Positions 31,587 to 44,739 of a DNA stretch of 54,273 bases are shown piece by piece. The stretch's first letter is position 1; every line of letters begins with the position of its first letter. The notes under the pieces were generated by a model that did no database searches, was not told where the DNA came from, and saw only the letters and a program-made list of their open reading frames with translations. This DNA is from Desulfofundulus thermobenzoicus (GTDB lineage: Bacteria > Bacillota > Desulfotomaculia > Desulfotomaculales > Desulfovirgulaceae). A program made the translations under genes and the position numbers. The stretch is taken from assembly GCF_009428905.1 (NCBI RefSeq), contig NZ_WHYR01000024.1, positions 1 to 54,273 of the forward strand. The letters are read 5' to 3'.

Positions 31587-34214
31587 ATGCTGAATATAAT
31601 TCGTAACTGGTTGGATGACAATAGCCGGGAAGTGAAACGCCTGCAGCGGATGGTGGAACGCATCAACGCCCTGGAGCCGGAAGTGTCGGCCCTGGCGGAC
31701 GATGATTTGCGGGCTAAAACCGGCGTGTTCAAGGAACGCCTGGAACGGGGGGAAACCCTGGACGATCTTTTGCCCGAAGCCTTTGCCGTGGTGCGGGAAA
31801 CCAGCCGGCGCGTCCTGGGAATGCGCCATTTCGATGTCCAGCTCATGGGCGGCATAGTGCTGCACCAGGGGCGCATAGCCGAGATGAAAACCGGCGAAGG
31901 AAAAACCCTGGTGGCCACCCTGCCGGTGTATCTGAACGCCCTTACCGGCCGGGGGGTCCATGTGGTGACGGTAAACGATTATCTGGCCCGCCGGGACAGT
32001 GAGTGGATGGGTAAAATATACCGCTTTCTGGGCCTGTCCGTGGGCCTGATCGTGCACGGGCTGGACGCGGCCGAACGCCGCCGGGCCTACGGCGCCGATG
32101 TCACCTACGGCACCAACAACGAGTTTGGTTTCGACTATTTGCGGGATAATATGGCCCTGCATCCCGACCAGCTGGTGCAGCGGGAACTGTATTACGCCAT
32201 TGTGGACGAGGTGGACAGCATCCTCATCGACGAAGCCCGCACGCCCCTGATTATTTCCGGCCAGGCGGATAAAGCCACGGACCTGTACCACACCTTTGCC
32301 CGGCTGGTGCCCCGGCTGACCAGGGACGTGGATTATACCGTGGACGAAAAGGCCCACACGGTGGCCCTGACCGAAGAGGGCGTGGCCCGGGTGGAAAAAA
32401 TGCTGGGGGTGGAAAACCTTTACGACGACCGGCACATGCAGCTGACCCACCACCTGAACCAGGCCTTGAAGGCCCATGCCCTGATGAAACGGGACCGGGA
32501 TTACGTGGTGAAGGACGGCCAGGTGATTATCGTGGACGAATTTACCGGCCGGCTCATGTTCGGCCGGCGTTACAGCGACGGCCTGCACCAGGCCATAGAG
32601 GCCAAGGAAGGGGTGCGGGTGGAGCGGGAGTCCCAGACCCTGGCCACCATCACCTTCCAGAACTACTTCCGCATGTATGAAAAACTGGCCGGCATGACCG
32701 GCACCGCGGCCACCGAAGAAGAGGAGTTCCGCAAAATCTACAAGCTGGATGTGGTGGTCATTCCCACCCATATGCCCATGATCAGAAAGGACCTGCCCGA
32801 TGTGGTCTATAAGACCGAAAGGGCCAAGTTCAATGCCGTGGTGGAGGAAATTGCCCGCCGCCACGCCACCGGCCAGCCGGTGCTGGTGGGTACCATCTCC
32901 ATTGAAAAATCGGAAATATTGAGCCAGATGCTCAAAAAACGGGGCATTCCCCACCAGGTTTTAAACGCCAAGTACCATGAAAAAGAGGCGGAAATTGTGG
33001 CCCAGGCCGGGCGGCTGGGGGCGGTGACCATCGCCACCAACATGGCCGGCCGGGGTACCGATATCCTCCTGGGGGGCAACCCGGAGTTCCTGGCCGCGGC
33101 GGAAATACGGGGGCAGGGGTATGATCCCCACGATCCCGATCCCCGGGTGCAGGACCTTTACCGGGCCGCCCTGGAAAAGTATAAGCGGGTGACGGAAGAG
33201 GAGCATCAAAGGGTGGTGGCCCTGGGAGGGCTGCACATCATCGGTACCGAGCGCCATGAAAGCAGGCGCATAGACAACCAGCTGCGGGGCCGGTCCGGCC
33301 GCCAGGGGGATCCCGGTTCCAGCCAGTTTTTCAGTTCCTTGGAAGACGATCTGATGCGCCTTTTCGGCTCGGAAAACATTGCCGGCCTGATGGACCGCCT
33401 GGGCATTGAAGAAGACATGCCCATTGAGCATAATTTGATCACCCGGTCCATTGAATCGGCCCAGAAACGGGTGGAAAACCGCAACTTCGACATCCGCAAG
33501 CACGTACTGCAGTATGACGATGTGATGAACCAGCAGCGGGAGATCATCTACCGGCAGCGGCGGCAGGTACTGACGGGGGAAAACCTGCAGGAAGTCATCC
33601 GGCAGATGATCGAAGAAACGGTGCAGCGGACGGTGGATACCTACTGTCCCGAAGGGGTGCACGAGGAGGAGTGGGACCTGGCCGGCCTGCTGCGCCAGGC
33701 GGAACAGCTTTACCTGCCCGGTCATAAACTGGCCCCGGAAGATTTTCAGGATGCGGGGCGCCAGCACATCCGGGACCGTTTGCTGGCAATGGCCCTGGAG
33801 ACCTATGAAGCCCGGGAGGCGGAACTGGGCGCCGAGTTGATGCGGGAACTGGAGCGCCTGGTCCTGCTGCGCATAGTGGACGAAAAGTGGATGGACCACC
33901 TGGACGCCATGGATCAGCTGCGGGAGGGCATCGGCCTGCGGGCCTACGGCCAGAAGGACCCGCTGATTGAATACAAGTTCGAGGGCTACGAGATGTTCCA
34001 GAACATGATTGCCAGCATCCAGGAAGATGTGGTGCGCTATATTTACCGGGTGAACGTGGTCCAAACCCCCCGGCAGCGCCAGACGGTGGAAAACCGCTAC
34101 CAGGAGGAAGGGCCGCCGCAGCCCGTGCGCCGGGAGCAGAAGGTGGGCCGCAACGACCCCTGCCCCTGCGGCAGTGGTAAAAAATATAAAAAATGCTGCG
34201 GCCGGGCATCCTAG
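31587..34214 (+). CDS. secA: Preprotein translocase ATPase SecA
   Basis: Motor ATPase of the Sec export pathway, at the membrane with SecYEG. It has 875 residues, all domains present. Walker A is [20 protein letters not shown], with the DEAD-like [13 protein letters not shown] and the helicase motif [14 protein letters not shown]. The arginine-rich [18 protein letters not shown] and the C-terminal zinc/SecB-binding tail [17 protein letters not shown] are present. ATG 31587 has GAAAGGTG seven bases upstream and starts [12 protein letters not shown]; the in-frame ATG at 31578 overlaps that site. prfB follows 37 bases later, the classical secA-prfB pairing. Confidence 0.98.
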   Translation: MLNIIRNWLDDNSREVKRLQRMVERINALEPEVSALADDDLRAKTGVFKERLERGETLDDLLPEAFAVVRETSRRVLGMRHFDVQLMGGIVLHQGRIAEMKTGEGKTLVATLPVYLNALTGRGVHVVTVNDYLARRDSEWMGKIYRFLGLSVGLIVHGLDAAERRRAYGADVTYGTNNEFGFDYLRDNMALHPDQLVQRELYYAIVDEVDSILIDEARTPLIISGQADKATDLYHTFARLVPRLTRDVDYTVDEKAHTVALTEEGVARVEKMLGVENLYDDRHMQLTHHLNQALKAHALMKRDRDYVVKDGQVIIVDEFTGRLMFGRRYSDGLHQAIEAKEGVRVERESQTLATITFQNYFRMYEKLAGMTGTAATEEEEFRKIYKLDVVVIPTHMPMIRKDLPDVVYKTERAKFNAVVEEIARRHATGQPVLVGTISIEKSEILSQMLKKRGIPHQVLNAKYHEKEAEIVAQAGRLGAVTIATNMAGRGTDILLGGNPEFLAAAEIRGQGYDPHDPDPRVQDLYRAALEKYKRVTEEEHQRVVALGGLHIIGTERHESRRIDNQLRGRSGRQGDPGSSQFFSSLEDDLMRLFGSENIAGLMDRLGIEEDMPIEHNLITRSIESAQKRVENRNFDIRKHVLQYDDVMNQQREIIYRQRRQVLTGENLQEVIRQMIEETVQRTVDTYCPEGVHEEEWDLAGLLRQAEQLYLPGHKLAPEDFQDAGRQHIRDRLLAMALETYEAREAELGAELMRELERLVLLRIVDEKWMDHLDAMDQLREGIGLRAYGQKDPLIEYKFEGYEMFQNMIASIQEDVVRYIYRVNVVQTPRQRQTVENRYQEEGPPQPVRREQKVGRNDPCPCGSGKKYKKCCGRAS

Positions 34215-34251
34215 TCAGCCGGGGTAATTATTTCGATCAGGGGTGATGCAG

Positions 34252-35353
34252 ATGTATCCCGAACTTTTCCGGGAGCTGGAAAATCTGGGCAAACGCATTG
34301 CCGATTTGAGGGTTTCTCTTTGACATCGCCAGGAAGGAACAGGAAATAGGCCGCCTGGAAGAAGCCATGCTGGCTCCGGGCTTCTGGGACGACCAGGAAA
34401 AAGCCCAGCAGGTGCTGAAAGACCTGGCTGCTTTAAAGGACCGGGTGTCCTCCTTTCAGGAACTGGCCCGCACCCACCGGGATCTGGATGAATTGCTCTC
34501 CCTGGGTGAAGATGAGGAAGATGAAGAAGTGGCCCGGGAGGTGGCGGCAGAGCTCAGGGTGCTCCAGAAAAAGGTGGAGGATATGGAACTGGAGGTGCTC
34601 TTAAGCGGTCCCTACGACCGGGGCAATGCCATCCTTTCCCTGCACGCCGGGGCCGGGGGCACCGAAGCCCAGGACTGGGTGCAAATGCTTTTACGCATGT
34701 ACACCCGCTGGGCGGAAGAAAAGGGCTACCGGGTGGACCTGGTGGATGTGCTCCCCGGGGACGAGGCGGGTATAAAAAGCGCCACCCTGATGGTGGCCGG
34801 TCCCAACGCCTACGGCTACCTGCAGGCCGAAAAGGGGGTGCACCGCCTGGTGCGCATTTCCCCCTTTGACGCCAACGGCCGGCGGCACACCTCCTTTGCT
34901 TCGGTGGATGTCCTCCCCGAGGTGGAGGAGAATGTGCATGTGGAAATCAACCCGGAGGACTTAAAAATCGACACCTTCCGCTCCGGGGGCGCCGGCGGCC
35001 AGCACGTGAACAAGACCGACTCGGCCGTGCGCATCACCCACCTGCCCACGGGCATAGTGGTCCAGTGCCAGAGTGAGCGCTCCCAGATCTCCAACCGTAA
35101 CACGGCCATGAAGCTGTTGAAGGCCAAACTGCTGGATCTGGAGATGAAGAAAAAGGAGAGTGAACTGGCCGCCCTGCGGGGGGAGCAGAGCGAAATCGCC
35201 TGGGGCAGCCAGATCCGCTCCTACGTCTTTCATCCCTACAGCCTGATCAAGGATCACCGCACCGGGGTGGAGGTGGGCAATGTCCAGGCGGTCATGGACG
35301 GGGAAATCGATGAATTTATTGCCGCCTATTTGCGGGAAAAGGCCAGGGGATAA
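34252..35353 (+). CDS. prfB: Peptide chain release factor 2, with programmed +1 frameshift
   Basis: RF2, terminates translation at UGA and UAA. The zero frame from ATG 34252 (or 34246) encodes 23 codons to CTT (34318-34320) and then TGA (34321-34323). The sequence AGGGTTTCTCTTTGAC carries an internal Shine-Dalgarno-like AGGG, the slippery CTT and a following C, the classical RF2 autoregulatory site. After the +1 shift the frame resumes at GAC 34322 and continues to TAA 35351-35353, giving about 366 residues. The GGQ loop [20 protein letters not shown] and the acidic N-terminal domain are intact. RF2 abundance controls its own synthesis. A terminator follows at 35356-35384. Confidence 0.97.
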
Positions 35354-35355
35354 GG

Positions 35356-35384
35356 GCCGGTGCCGGTAAGACACCGGCTTTTTT
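35356..35384 (+). terminator. Terminator of secA-prfB
   Basis: Stem GCCGGTG / CACCGGC with loop CCGGTAAGA and a TTTTTT tail; it begins 3 bases after the prfB stop. Confidence 0.9.
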
Positions 35385-35409
35385 GCCGTCAAAAACATAT
35401 TCACACCCC

Positions 35410-35502
35410 GTGCAGGTCATCCTGTGGGCGGGAGGCGCTTTTCTCCCGCCGTCTTCCTCGAATGTCAGCTGACGGTGCAGGACATCCTATGGGCGGGAGG
35501 TG
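35410..35502 (+). repeat. 28-base direct repeat pair with alternative pairing
   Basis: Copy 1 (35410-35437) and copy 2 (35475-35502) agree at 25 of 28 positions, starting GTGCAGG and ending GGGCGGGAGG plus two bases. CTCCCGCC at 35443-35450 can pair perfectly with GGCGGGAG in copy 1 (35427-35434) or in copy 2 (35492-35499). Copy 2 contains the ribosome-binding site of the small ORF at 35509. Confidence 0.8.
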
Positions 35503-35508
35503 CCGTTT

Positions 35509-35667
35509 ATGATCAAAACCCGGAACATATTCCAAAAGGGTAAAGTGAACAAATTCCTCAGTTCCTATTTTCCGCCCCCATTTAAGGTTTCCCGGTCGAC
35601 CACCCAGAACCGGCCCCAGGAGATCAGCAACACCCATCTGGGGAGGGAAAGGGGCCCGGATCAATAA
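35509..35667 (+). CDS. Possible small ORF, 52 residues
   Basis: ATG 35509 to TAA 35667 with a strong ribosome-binding site (GGGAGG at 35495-35500, eight bases upstream). The product starts MIKTRNIFQKGKVNKFLSSY and is basic and soluble, with no recognised family. Followed by the terminator at 35693-35727. The upstream repeats could control its translation. Coding status is unproven. Confidence 0.35.
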   Translation: MIKTRNIFQKGKVNKFLSSYFPPPFKVSRSTTQNRPQEISNTHLGRERGPDQ

Positions 35668-35692
35668 AGAAGTATTTTTTGATAAAATATAT

Positions 35693-35727
35693 AAAGCCCC
35701 CGTCAAATGGTTCACGGGGGCTTTTCC
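35693..35727. terminator. Bidirectional terminator before carB (convergent)
   Basis: Eleven-base stem AAAGCCCCCGT / ACGGGGGCTTT enclosing CAAATGGTTC, with A/T-rich flanks on both sides. It ends carB on the minus strand and the small ORF region on the plus strand. Confidence 0.9.
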
Positions 35728-35728
35728 C

Positions 35729-39289
<3,561 letters not shown>

Positions 39290-39497
39290 AATGTTCTCCT
39301 TCCTGCAGGTAGTTGGTACGGTATAATGAAAATGTATAAGCGATAGGGCAGCGAAAACCGGGTGACCGGAAAAGTTTGCTCCGGTATTTAACCGTTCTTT
39401 TCCGGTAGAGTATGGCGGCGTAAGCGGTTCCGGGCCATCATGAACCCGCTTAAAAAATAATACCACAATCTGCGTTGCACGCAAACTTTTACTTTGG

Positions 39498-39713
39498 GTG
39501 GTGGTAAATTTGCTGTGGCCGGAAGAGATATTGATCCGGGAGGTGGGGCCCCGGGACGGTTTGCAAAACGAAGCCCGCCTTATACCCGCCGAACAAAAAA
39601 TCGTTTTTAACGAAAAGCTGGTACAGGCCGGCTTAAAGTTAACCGGGACGGGAAAAGGGAACTGGCCACCCCCCGGCGAATTTAGACATAAATACCGGGA
39701 TCGCTTTAGTTGA
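39498..39713 (+). pseudogene. HMG-CoA lyase N-terminal fragment
   Basis: The frame encodes a genuine HMG-CoA lyase start, [20 protein letters not shown] followed by KLVQAGLK, at 39520-39640. It then changes abruptly to unrelated sequence and stops at 39713. The family needs about 300 residues; the rest is absent in all frames. Start is GTG 39498 or the following GTG, with a weak ribosome-binding site. This is the relic of a true HMG-CoA lyase with the canonical [10 protein letters not shown] motif, distinct from the divergent lyase-like gene at 10997. Confidence 0.82.
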
Positions 39714-39799
39714 GTTAGCACACTTTAGTAATTACGGCGATCACCGTATTTATCGTGGCTGCCGGACGAGCACATTCATGGAAGGGGAGGTCTATTTTC

Positions 39800-40429
39800 A
39801 TGCCCGATCAAAAGAAAACCAGAAAGATTGCCATCCTGGGCGGTCCGGGGACGGGGAAAACCACCCTGTGCAAGCAACTGGACGTGGATTACAGCATGGC
39901 CGGCTACATCAGCGATGTCTGCCTGGAATTTGCCCGTACCTACATTGCCTGGTACGGGGTACCCCGGAGCATTTTTGAGCAGTTTTTGCTTTACGAAGGG
40001 CAGAAAAGGCGGGAAGACGAGCTGTCCTACTGCGATATCATCTTTTGCGACAACGCCACCATTTTGAATTATGTTTACGGCCTTTTGAGTTGTGACTTCA
40101 AGAATCCCAAGGAAGTCTATGCCCTGATGAAGCTGTATGAATGGGCCATGCGGGACCTGCCGGAATATGATATTTTTTACGTGCCCCGGGAGTTTGCCGT
40201 GGAAAAGGACGGCATCCGGTATCAAGATAACGATTTTGCCGTGATTGTGGACGCCAAAATCAAGAATTTCCTGGATATCATGAATGTGCCCTATACCATA
40301 GTCACCGGGGATCTGGAATCCAGGGTAAAAATGGTTAAAGAGAAAATCGGCTTTGTGGAGAAGCGCAAACGCTGCGCCAGTGTCCACGAGGTGGCTTTAC
40401 CAAAGGAAGGGGAAACCTGCGAGGTTTAA
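39800..40429 (+). CDS. NadR/AAA_28-like P-loop ATP-binding protein
   Basis: A 209-residue cytoplasmic NTPase. The Walker A motif is IAILGGPGTGKTTLCKQL at residues 10-27; a Walker B-like strand is CDIIFCDNATI, followed by a lid region. The overall pattern matches AAA_28 (NadR kinase-like) proteins, which often bind nucleotides or cofactors. The C-terminal tail (KRKRCASVHEV) is basic and Cys-containing. ATG 39800 follows GAAGGGGAGGTC. It follows the HMG-CoA lyase fragment by 86 bases; its substrate is unknown. Confidence 0.8.
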   Translation: MPDQKKTRKIAILGGPGTGKTTLCKQLDVDYSMAGYISDVCLEFARTYIAWYGVPRSIFEQFLLYEGQKRREDELSYCDIIFCDNATILNYVYGLLSCDFKNPKEVYALMKLYEWAMRDLPEYDIFYVPREFAVEKDGIRYQDNDFAVIVDAKIKNFLDIMNVPYTIVTGDLESRVKMVKEKIGFVEKRKRCASVHEVALPKEGETCEV

Positions 40430-40625
40430 ATTATGTTTGCGTCCGGATTTGCCGCTTCCGGCAAACCCTTTTGCCAGGACATGCCGGCTTAAGGGGTTAT
40501 CCGGCCTTTCACGGGCGTTTCTCTTAGCAGATAAAGGTGCCCTGCCATCCGAGGAAAATTTTGCAGGATTTGCCTGATCTTCTGTCGAAAGGGGATAGGG
40601 AAAAAGAACAAGGGGGGTATGGGCA

Positions 40626-42608
40626 TTGTCAGGATACAGATGGAGGATAATCTGCCCCGGGGTGATACCGACCGTCCTGTTACTTTTTATTCTGGCCTTT
40701 CCGGGGGTGGTTATGGGGGCGGCAGAGCCCTTTAACGACATCCGTGGCCACTGGGCGGAAAAATCCATGCTGGAAATGAACGCCTACGACATTGTACATG
40801 GTTACCCCGGCGGGCGGTTTCTTCCCGATAATCAGGTAACCATGCTGGAAGCGGTAGTGATGATCATCAACACCCTGGGCTTGAATGAAAAGGCCGGCCG
40901 GGTGGACCTGTCCGGCCTGCAGTTTCATCCCACCGTCAGCTGGGGCAAAGGGCATCTGGCTCTGGCAGCGGAAAGGGGCATGTTAACCCGTCAGGGTTTG
41001 CCGTTGATTGATAGCCGGCGGCTGGCCAGCCGGGTGGAGGTGGCCTCCATGGTTTGTCTGGCCCTGGGTTTGCCGCCCGCTCCCGAGTATTTAACCTTCA
41101 ATGATACCGCTGATATTCCACAGCAGTACCGGGGTTATGTGGGTGCTGTGGTGAAAAACAAGATCATAATGGGTATGCCCGGAAATATGTTTTTGCCCGG
41201 TATGCCGGTTACCCGGGCGCAAATGTGCACCATATTGAACCGTTTGATCGACCGGAAGATGGTGGCCCCGCCTTCATCAATGGCCCTGGTGCGGGGGCGG
41301 ATTACTGAAATAAACAAGGATGAACAAAAAGTAACATTGCGTAATCTGGTTGGTGAAAAGAGCGTCTATTTACCCACTGATCTGGCAATATACACGTCTA
41401 CGGGAACGGTCTCCCCGACCTCCCTGGATAAAGGTAAGCGTTTAAAATGTATCGCCGACAGCCAGGGCCGTGTCCGCTATGCCAGCTTGCTGGACGAAAG
41501 CCCGCCGGTGGATTCCCGGGTGGAGGGCATGGTGGTGGCTTTCGACCGGGGGGACGGGGGTTATTCCCTGACCCTGGAAAACGGTACAGGTGACCGGGTT
41601 ACTTATCCGGTGGAGGATGATGCCCTTCTGGAGAAAGGAGGACAAGAGCTGGACGCCCGGGATGTATTAAAGGAAGACTATGTGGAAGCCGGCTTAAGTG
41701 AGGACGGGCGGGTGGTGAGCATTGAGGTGTTCACCCCGCAGAGAATTGCCGCTACCGTAGTGAAGGTGGCTGACCGGGAGCTGACCCTGCGCAGCCGGGG
41801 CAGGGAAGTTACCTATGACGTGAGCAAGCAGGTGCGGGTGACCAGAAACTACATCCGTGAAATGAACTACGACGAACTCAGGCAGGGCGACCGGGTGGAA
41901 GCGGTGGTTATGAACCGCACGGTGTTCCAGATTGATTGCCTTTCCGGCGGTGGGGATGCGGACCAGATGGGGATGGTTTCCCGGGTACGGGATGATGCCG
42001 TCTACCTCTATGTGGGAAAGGAAGAAAAACGTTATGAACTGGATAACGGGGCGGAAGTAATCAAAAACGGCCGCACGGTGGACCCGGACAGGTTGAACCG
42101 GGGGGATTATGTGCATTATGAGCTGGACAGAGAGGGACGCCTCATTTATATCGAGGTCCTGGACGAGAAAGAGGGGGAATTTGAAGGTACTTTAAAATAT
42201 ATCACCTATGGGGGTCCCCCGAATATAACCATTGTGACCGGCAGCGGACTGGAGATGGATTATGATGTGGCCGCCGGGGCCACCATTTTACGGGATGGGG
42301 ATGAAATCAACCTGAGTGATGTCATACCCGGCTCCAGGGCGCGCATTTTGCTGAAGGACGGCCGGGTGGATGAACTGGAGGTGCTGGATGACCGGAACCT
42401 GACCGTGGAAGGGCGGGTGGCCGGCGTCAACCGGGATAAATGGCGGCTGACCCTGGATATTGGCGGCCGGAATTTTACCTTCCCCGTAATGGCCGGTGTG
42501 GTAATCACGGGCGGGGAAGGGGAGTCACCGGACCTGGCGCATTTGGAAGGATACATGGTGGAGGCGCAGATAAAAGACGGCAAAATAGAAAAGATCAGCG
42601 TTCAGTAA
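40626..42608 (+). CDS. S-layer homology (SLH) domain surface protein
   Basis: Secreted, cell-wall-attached protein of 660 residues. A signal peptide of about 32 residues (IPTVLLLFILAFPGVVMGA) is followed by three SLH repeats: FNDIRGHWAEKSMLEMNAYD near residue 37, a weaker one at about 95-150, and FNDTADIPQQYRGYVGAVVK near 160. These anchor it to pyruvylated wall polymers. From residue 220 on there is a run of about six beta-rich repeats of 60-70 residues, each with a pattern like VRGRITEINKDEQKVTLR, reminiscent of DUF5666-type units. TTG 40626 has AAGGGGGG eight bases upstream. A weak terminator follows at 42629-42672. Confidence 0.9.
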   Translation: MSGYRWRIICPGVIPTVLLLFILAFPGVVMGAAEPFNDIRGHWAEKSMLEMNAYDIVHGYPGGRFLPDNQVTMLEAVVMIINTLGLNEKAGRVDLSGLQFHPTVSWGKGHLALAAERGMLTRQGLPLIDSRRLASRVEVASMVCLALGLPPAPEYLTFNDTADIPQQYRGYVGAVVKNKIIMGMPGNMFLPGMPVTRAQMCTILNRLIDRKMVAPPSSMALVRGRITEINKDEQKVTLRNLVGEKSVYLPTDLAIYTSTGTVSPTSLDKGKRLKCIADSQGRVRYASLLDESPPVDSRVEGMVVAFDRGDGGYSLTLENGTGDRVTYPVEDDALLEKGGQELDARDVLKEDYVEAGLSEDGRVVSIEVFTPQRIAATVVKVADRELTLRSRGREVTYDVSKQVRVTRNYIREMNYDELRQGDRVEAVVMNRTVFQIDCLSGGGDADQMGMVSRVRDDAVYLYVGKEEKRYELDNGAEVIKNGRTVDPDRLNRGDYVHYELDREGRLIYIEVLDEKEGEFEGTLKYITYGGPPNITIVTGSGLEMDYDVAAGATILRDGDEINLSDVIPGSRARILLKDGRVDELEVLDDRNLTVEGRVAGVNRDKWRLTLDIGGRNFTFPVMAGVVITGGEGESPDLAHLEGYMVEAQIKDGKIEKISVQ

Positions 42609-42628
42609 AAAGAAAAATATTACAGCCA

Positions 42629-42672
42629 ACCCTGCCGGTGTAAATTTACCCCAATTACCCCGGCAGGTTTCT
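42629..42672 (+). terminator. Weak terminator after the SLH gene
   Basis: CCTGCCGG at 42631-42638 pairs with CCGGCAGG at 42660-42667 across a 21-base loop, followed by TTTCTATTT. Confidence 0.55.
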
Positions 42673-42949
42673 ATTTCGGCTCCCGGGGGTATTGTCCGGC
42701 ACTTGTCCGGGAAGGCCCGGTATCATATAATTCCAGTATGATGGTATTTGTCCGCCGGTCATGAAAACAGGTGAACCGCCGGGGCTAATTACTTTCCGGG
42801 ACTTTTGCCGCCAATTGTCATCCAGCGGATATTGCGTTTTTTAAAGTTCGTGTAAAATGAATACGGCAAACCCGTACGGGTATTGCCTGATTGGCGGGAA
42901 AGCCGGACGCCTCTTGTAAATAATGTTATTAAAGCGACACTCAGGGGGG

Positions 42950-43669
42950 GTGTTTCTGGAAACCAATGTTTCGCTGGGTATGGCCTTTCTGGCCGGGGTG
43001 GTTTCTTTTCTATCCCCGTGTGTTTTGCCGCTGATACCCACTTATATGACCTACCTCACCGGTGTTTCCGTGACGGAACTGACCGCACCGGAGGGGGCGC
43101 GCCTGCGCCTGTCCCTGCTGGTCAACGCCCTGCTTTTTATCGCCGGGTTCACCCTGGTTTTCCTGGCCTTCGGAATTTCAGCCAGCGCCCTGGGAAAATT
43201 GCTCATCCGCCATCAGAACCTTTTGCGTCAGGTGAGCGGGGTATTGATCATCCTTTTTGGCCTGTATATGGCCGGTCTGTTGCCCTTTAACTGGCTGCTG
43301 AGGGAAAAAAGGGTGCACTTTTTACCCCGGCGGGCGGGGGGTGTGAATTCCCTGCTCATGGGAATGGCCTTTTCCGCCGGGTGGACGCCCTGTACCGGCC
43401 CCATTCTGGCTTCCATTTTGCTGCTGGCCGGTCAGAGCGCCAGCCTCTGGACCGGGGCGGGCCTGCTGCTGATCTATTCCCTGGGCCTGGCCCTGCCCTT
43501 CCTGGCCGCCGCCCTGGCCCTGGGCTTCCTGGTGCAGGGGCTGCAGCGCCATGCCGCCCTGCTGCCTTTGATTGCCAGGGCGGGGGGGTGGCTGATGATT
43601 GGCGTGGGCCTGCTGGTACTGACCAATTCCTTTGGCCGGCTGTCGGGATACGTTCCCTTTTCATTTTAA
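42950..43669 (+). CDS. ccdA: Cytochrome c biogenesis protein CcdA-like (DsbD membrane domain)
   Basis: Integral membrane protein with six segments that passes reducing equivalents across the membrane to extracytoplasmic thioredoxin-like proteins. The two conserved Cys motifs are VSFLSPCVLPLIPTYMTYL and AFSAGWTPCTGPILASILLL. About 239 residues, normal. The start is unclear: GTG 42950 directly follows AGGGGGG and may be too close; ATG 42923 upstream has no ribosome-binding site. The residues from FLETNVSLGMAFL onwards are the conserved part. It is followed 38 bases later by the ResA-like gene, its probable redox partner. Confidence 0.93.
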   Translation: MFLETNVSLGMAFLAGVVSFLSPCVLPLIPTYMTYLTGVSVTELTAPEGARLRLSLLVNALLFIAGFTLVFLAFGISASALGKLLIRHQNLLRQVSGVLIILFGLYMAGLLPFNWLLREKRVHFLPRRAGGVNSLLMGMAFSAGWTPCTGPILASILLLAGQSASLWTGAGLLLIYSLGLALPFLAAALALGFLVQGLQRHAALLPLIARAGGWLMIGVGLLVLTNSFGRLSGYVPFSF

Positions 43670-43707
43670 TGGGATGACCGGCGACTATTTTCCGAGGGGG
43701 GTTTGGG

Positions 43708-44295
43708 GTGAATAAAAAGGTTGTTTCCATAACTATACTGGCCGTGGTGGTCATCTGTGTGATTGGAGCGCTGCTCTGGTCCGCCCGGGGGGAAAAGCCG
43801 GCCAACACTCCCGGTGCCGGTGCGCCCCGGGCCGGTGGCGAAGAGCAAAAAAGCGGCCAAACCGGTACGGAGGTGGGCCAGGTGGCGCCGGATTTTTCCC
43901 TGGGCACTCCGGAAGGGAAAACGGTTTCCCTTGCATCTTTACGGGGAAAACCGGTAATGCTCAATTTCTGGGCCACCTGGTGCCCCCCGTGCCGGGAAGA
44001 GATGCCCGCCGTCCAGCAGTTTTTTACCACCAGGGGACAGGAGATACAGGTGGTGGCGGTTAACCTCACGTCCAGTGAAAGGACTCCCGGGGAGGTGCCC
44101 CGGTTTTTAAAGGACGGTGGTTATACATTCCCGGTCCTGCTGGACGTGAAGGGTGATGTGGCAAAGCAATATCTCATCCGGTACATTCCCACCACCTTTT
44201 TCATTGATGCTCAAGGGGTTATCCGTTACGTGCATACCGGTCCCATGAACAGGGAGATAATGCAGGAAGGCTTTTCCCGGGCAAAGGGAAGCTAA
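43708..44295 (+). CDS. ResA/TlpA-like membrane-anchored thioredoxin
   Basis: Thiol-disulfide oxidoreductase outside the membrane, reducing apocytochrome c or similar targets with electrons from CcdA. At 195 residues it has one N-terminal membrane anchor (residues 5-25), a Gly/Pro linker and then an AhpC/TSA-thioredoxin fold. The active site is FWATWCPPCREEMPAV and the cis-proline site is RYIPTTFFIDAQGVI. GTG 43708 has GAGGGGGG upstream. The ccdA-resA pair is typical of cytochrome c maturation in Firmicutes. Confidence 0.94.
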   Translation: MNKKVVSITILAVVVICVIGALLWSARGEKPANTPGAGAPRAGGEEQKSGQTGTEVGQVAPDFSLGTPEGKTVSLASLRGKPVMLNFWATWCPPCREEMPAVQQFFTTRGQEIQVVAVNLTSSERTPGEVPRFLKDGGYTFPVLLDVKGDVAKQYLIRYIPTTFFIDAQGVIRYVHTGPMNREIMQEGFSRAKGS

Positions 44296-44412
44296 ATATG
44301 TTTCGGCAGGCAGCCCGGCGCCGGAAAAAAGCCCGCCGACCCGGGCGACGGGTGACTAAAAGCCCTGACGCATACGGCGGGGACAGGTGTTCTATTCGCC
44401 GGGGACCGGGAA

Positions 44413-44685
44413 TTATTTCCCCGCCTTTTTTTCTGTTTCATATACCCAGGCAATGACCTCCGCCACTGCTTGAAACAGCTCCGGAGGGATTTGCCGGCCG
44501 GCGCCCAGTCCGGTGAGGGTAAGAGCCAGCCGTTCATCCCGGTAAACGGGCACGTTGTTTTCCCGGGCCAGCCGTTCAATTATTTCGGCCAGCCGGCCCC
44601 GGCCGGCGGCCACCACCCGGGGGGCGTCATCCTTTTCCGGGTCGTAGGTCAGGGCGGCGGCAGCCCCTGGTTTGTTTTCAGTCAT
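44413..44685 (-). CDS. FlhB C-terminal-like protein (YlqH type)
   Basis: A 90-residue soluble protein matching the cytoplasmic C-terminal domain of the flagellar export switch FlhB without the membrane part, like Bacillus YlqH. The pattern includes ALTYDPEKDDAPRVVAAGRG, ENNVPVYRDERLA and IPPELFQAVAEVIAWVYE. The NPTH autocleavage motif of true FlhB is not present. The ATG at 44685 (minus) follows AAAGGCGG. The preceding gene on the same strand encodes the FliK/YlqG-like protein, 54 bases upstream, so they form a ylqG-ylqH-like unit outside a flagellar operon. Confidence 0.88.
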   Translation of the reverse strand: MTENKPGAAAALTYDPEKDDAPRVVAAGRGRLAEIIERLARENNVPVYRDERLALTLTGLGAGRQIPPELFQAVAEVIAWVYETEKKAGK

Positions 44686-44739
44686 GATTTCAATACCGCC
44701 TTTCTGTCACGATTTTTTGCCAGCAGCCTGCCTTCCGGT

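Noticed and set aside
31569..34064. Long minus-strand open frames opposite secA
   Set aside because: Antisense shadows of a highly GC-biased gene; no start signals and no recognisable domains.
44286..44412. Terminator after the ResA-like gene
   Set aside because: Several GC-rich complementary bits exist, but no stem directly followed by a T-tract was found.
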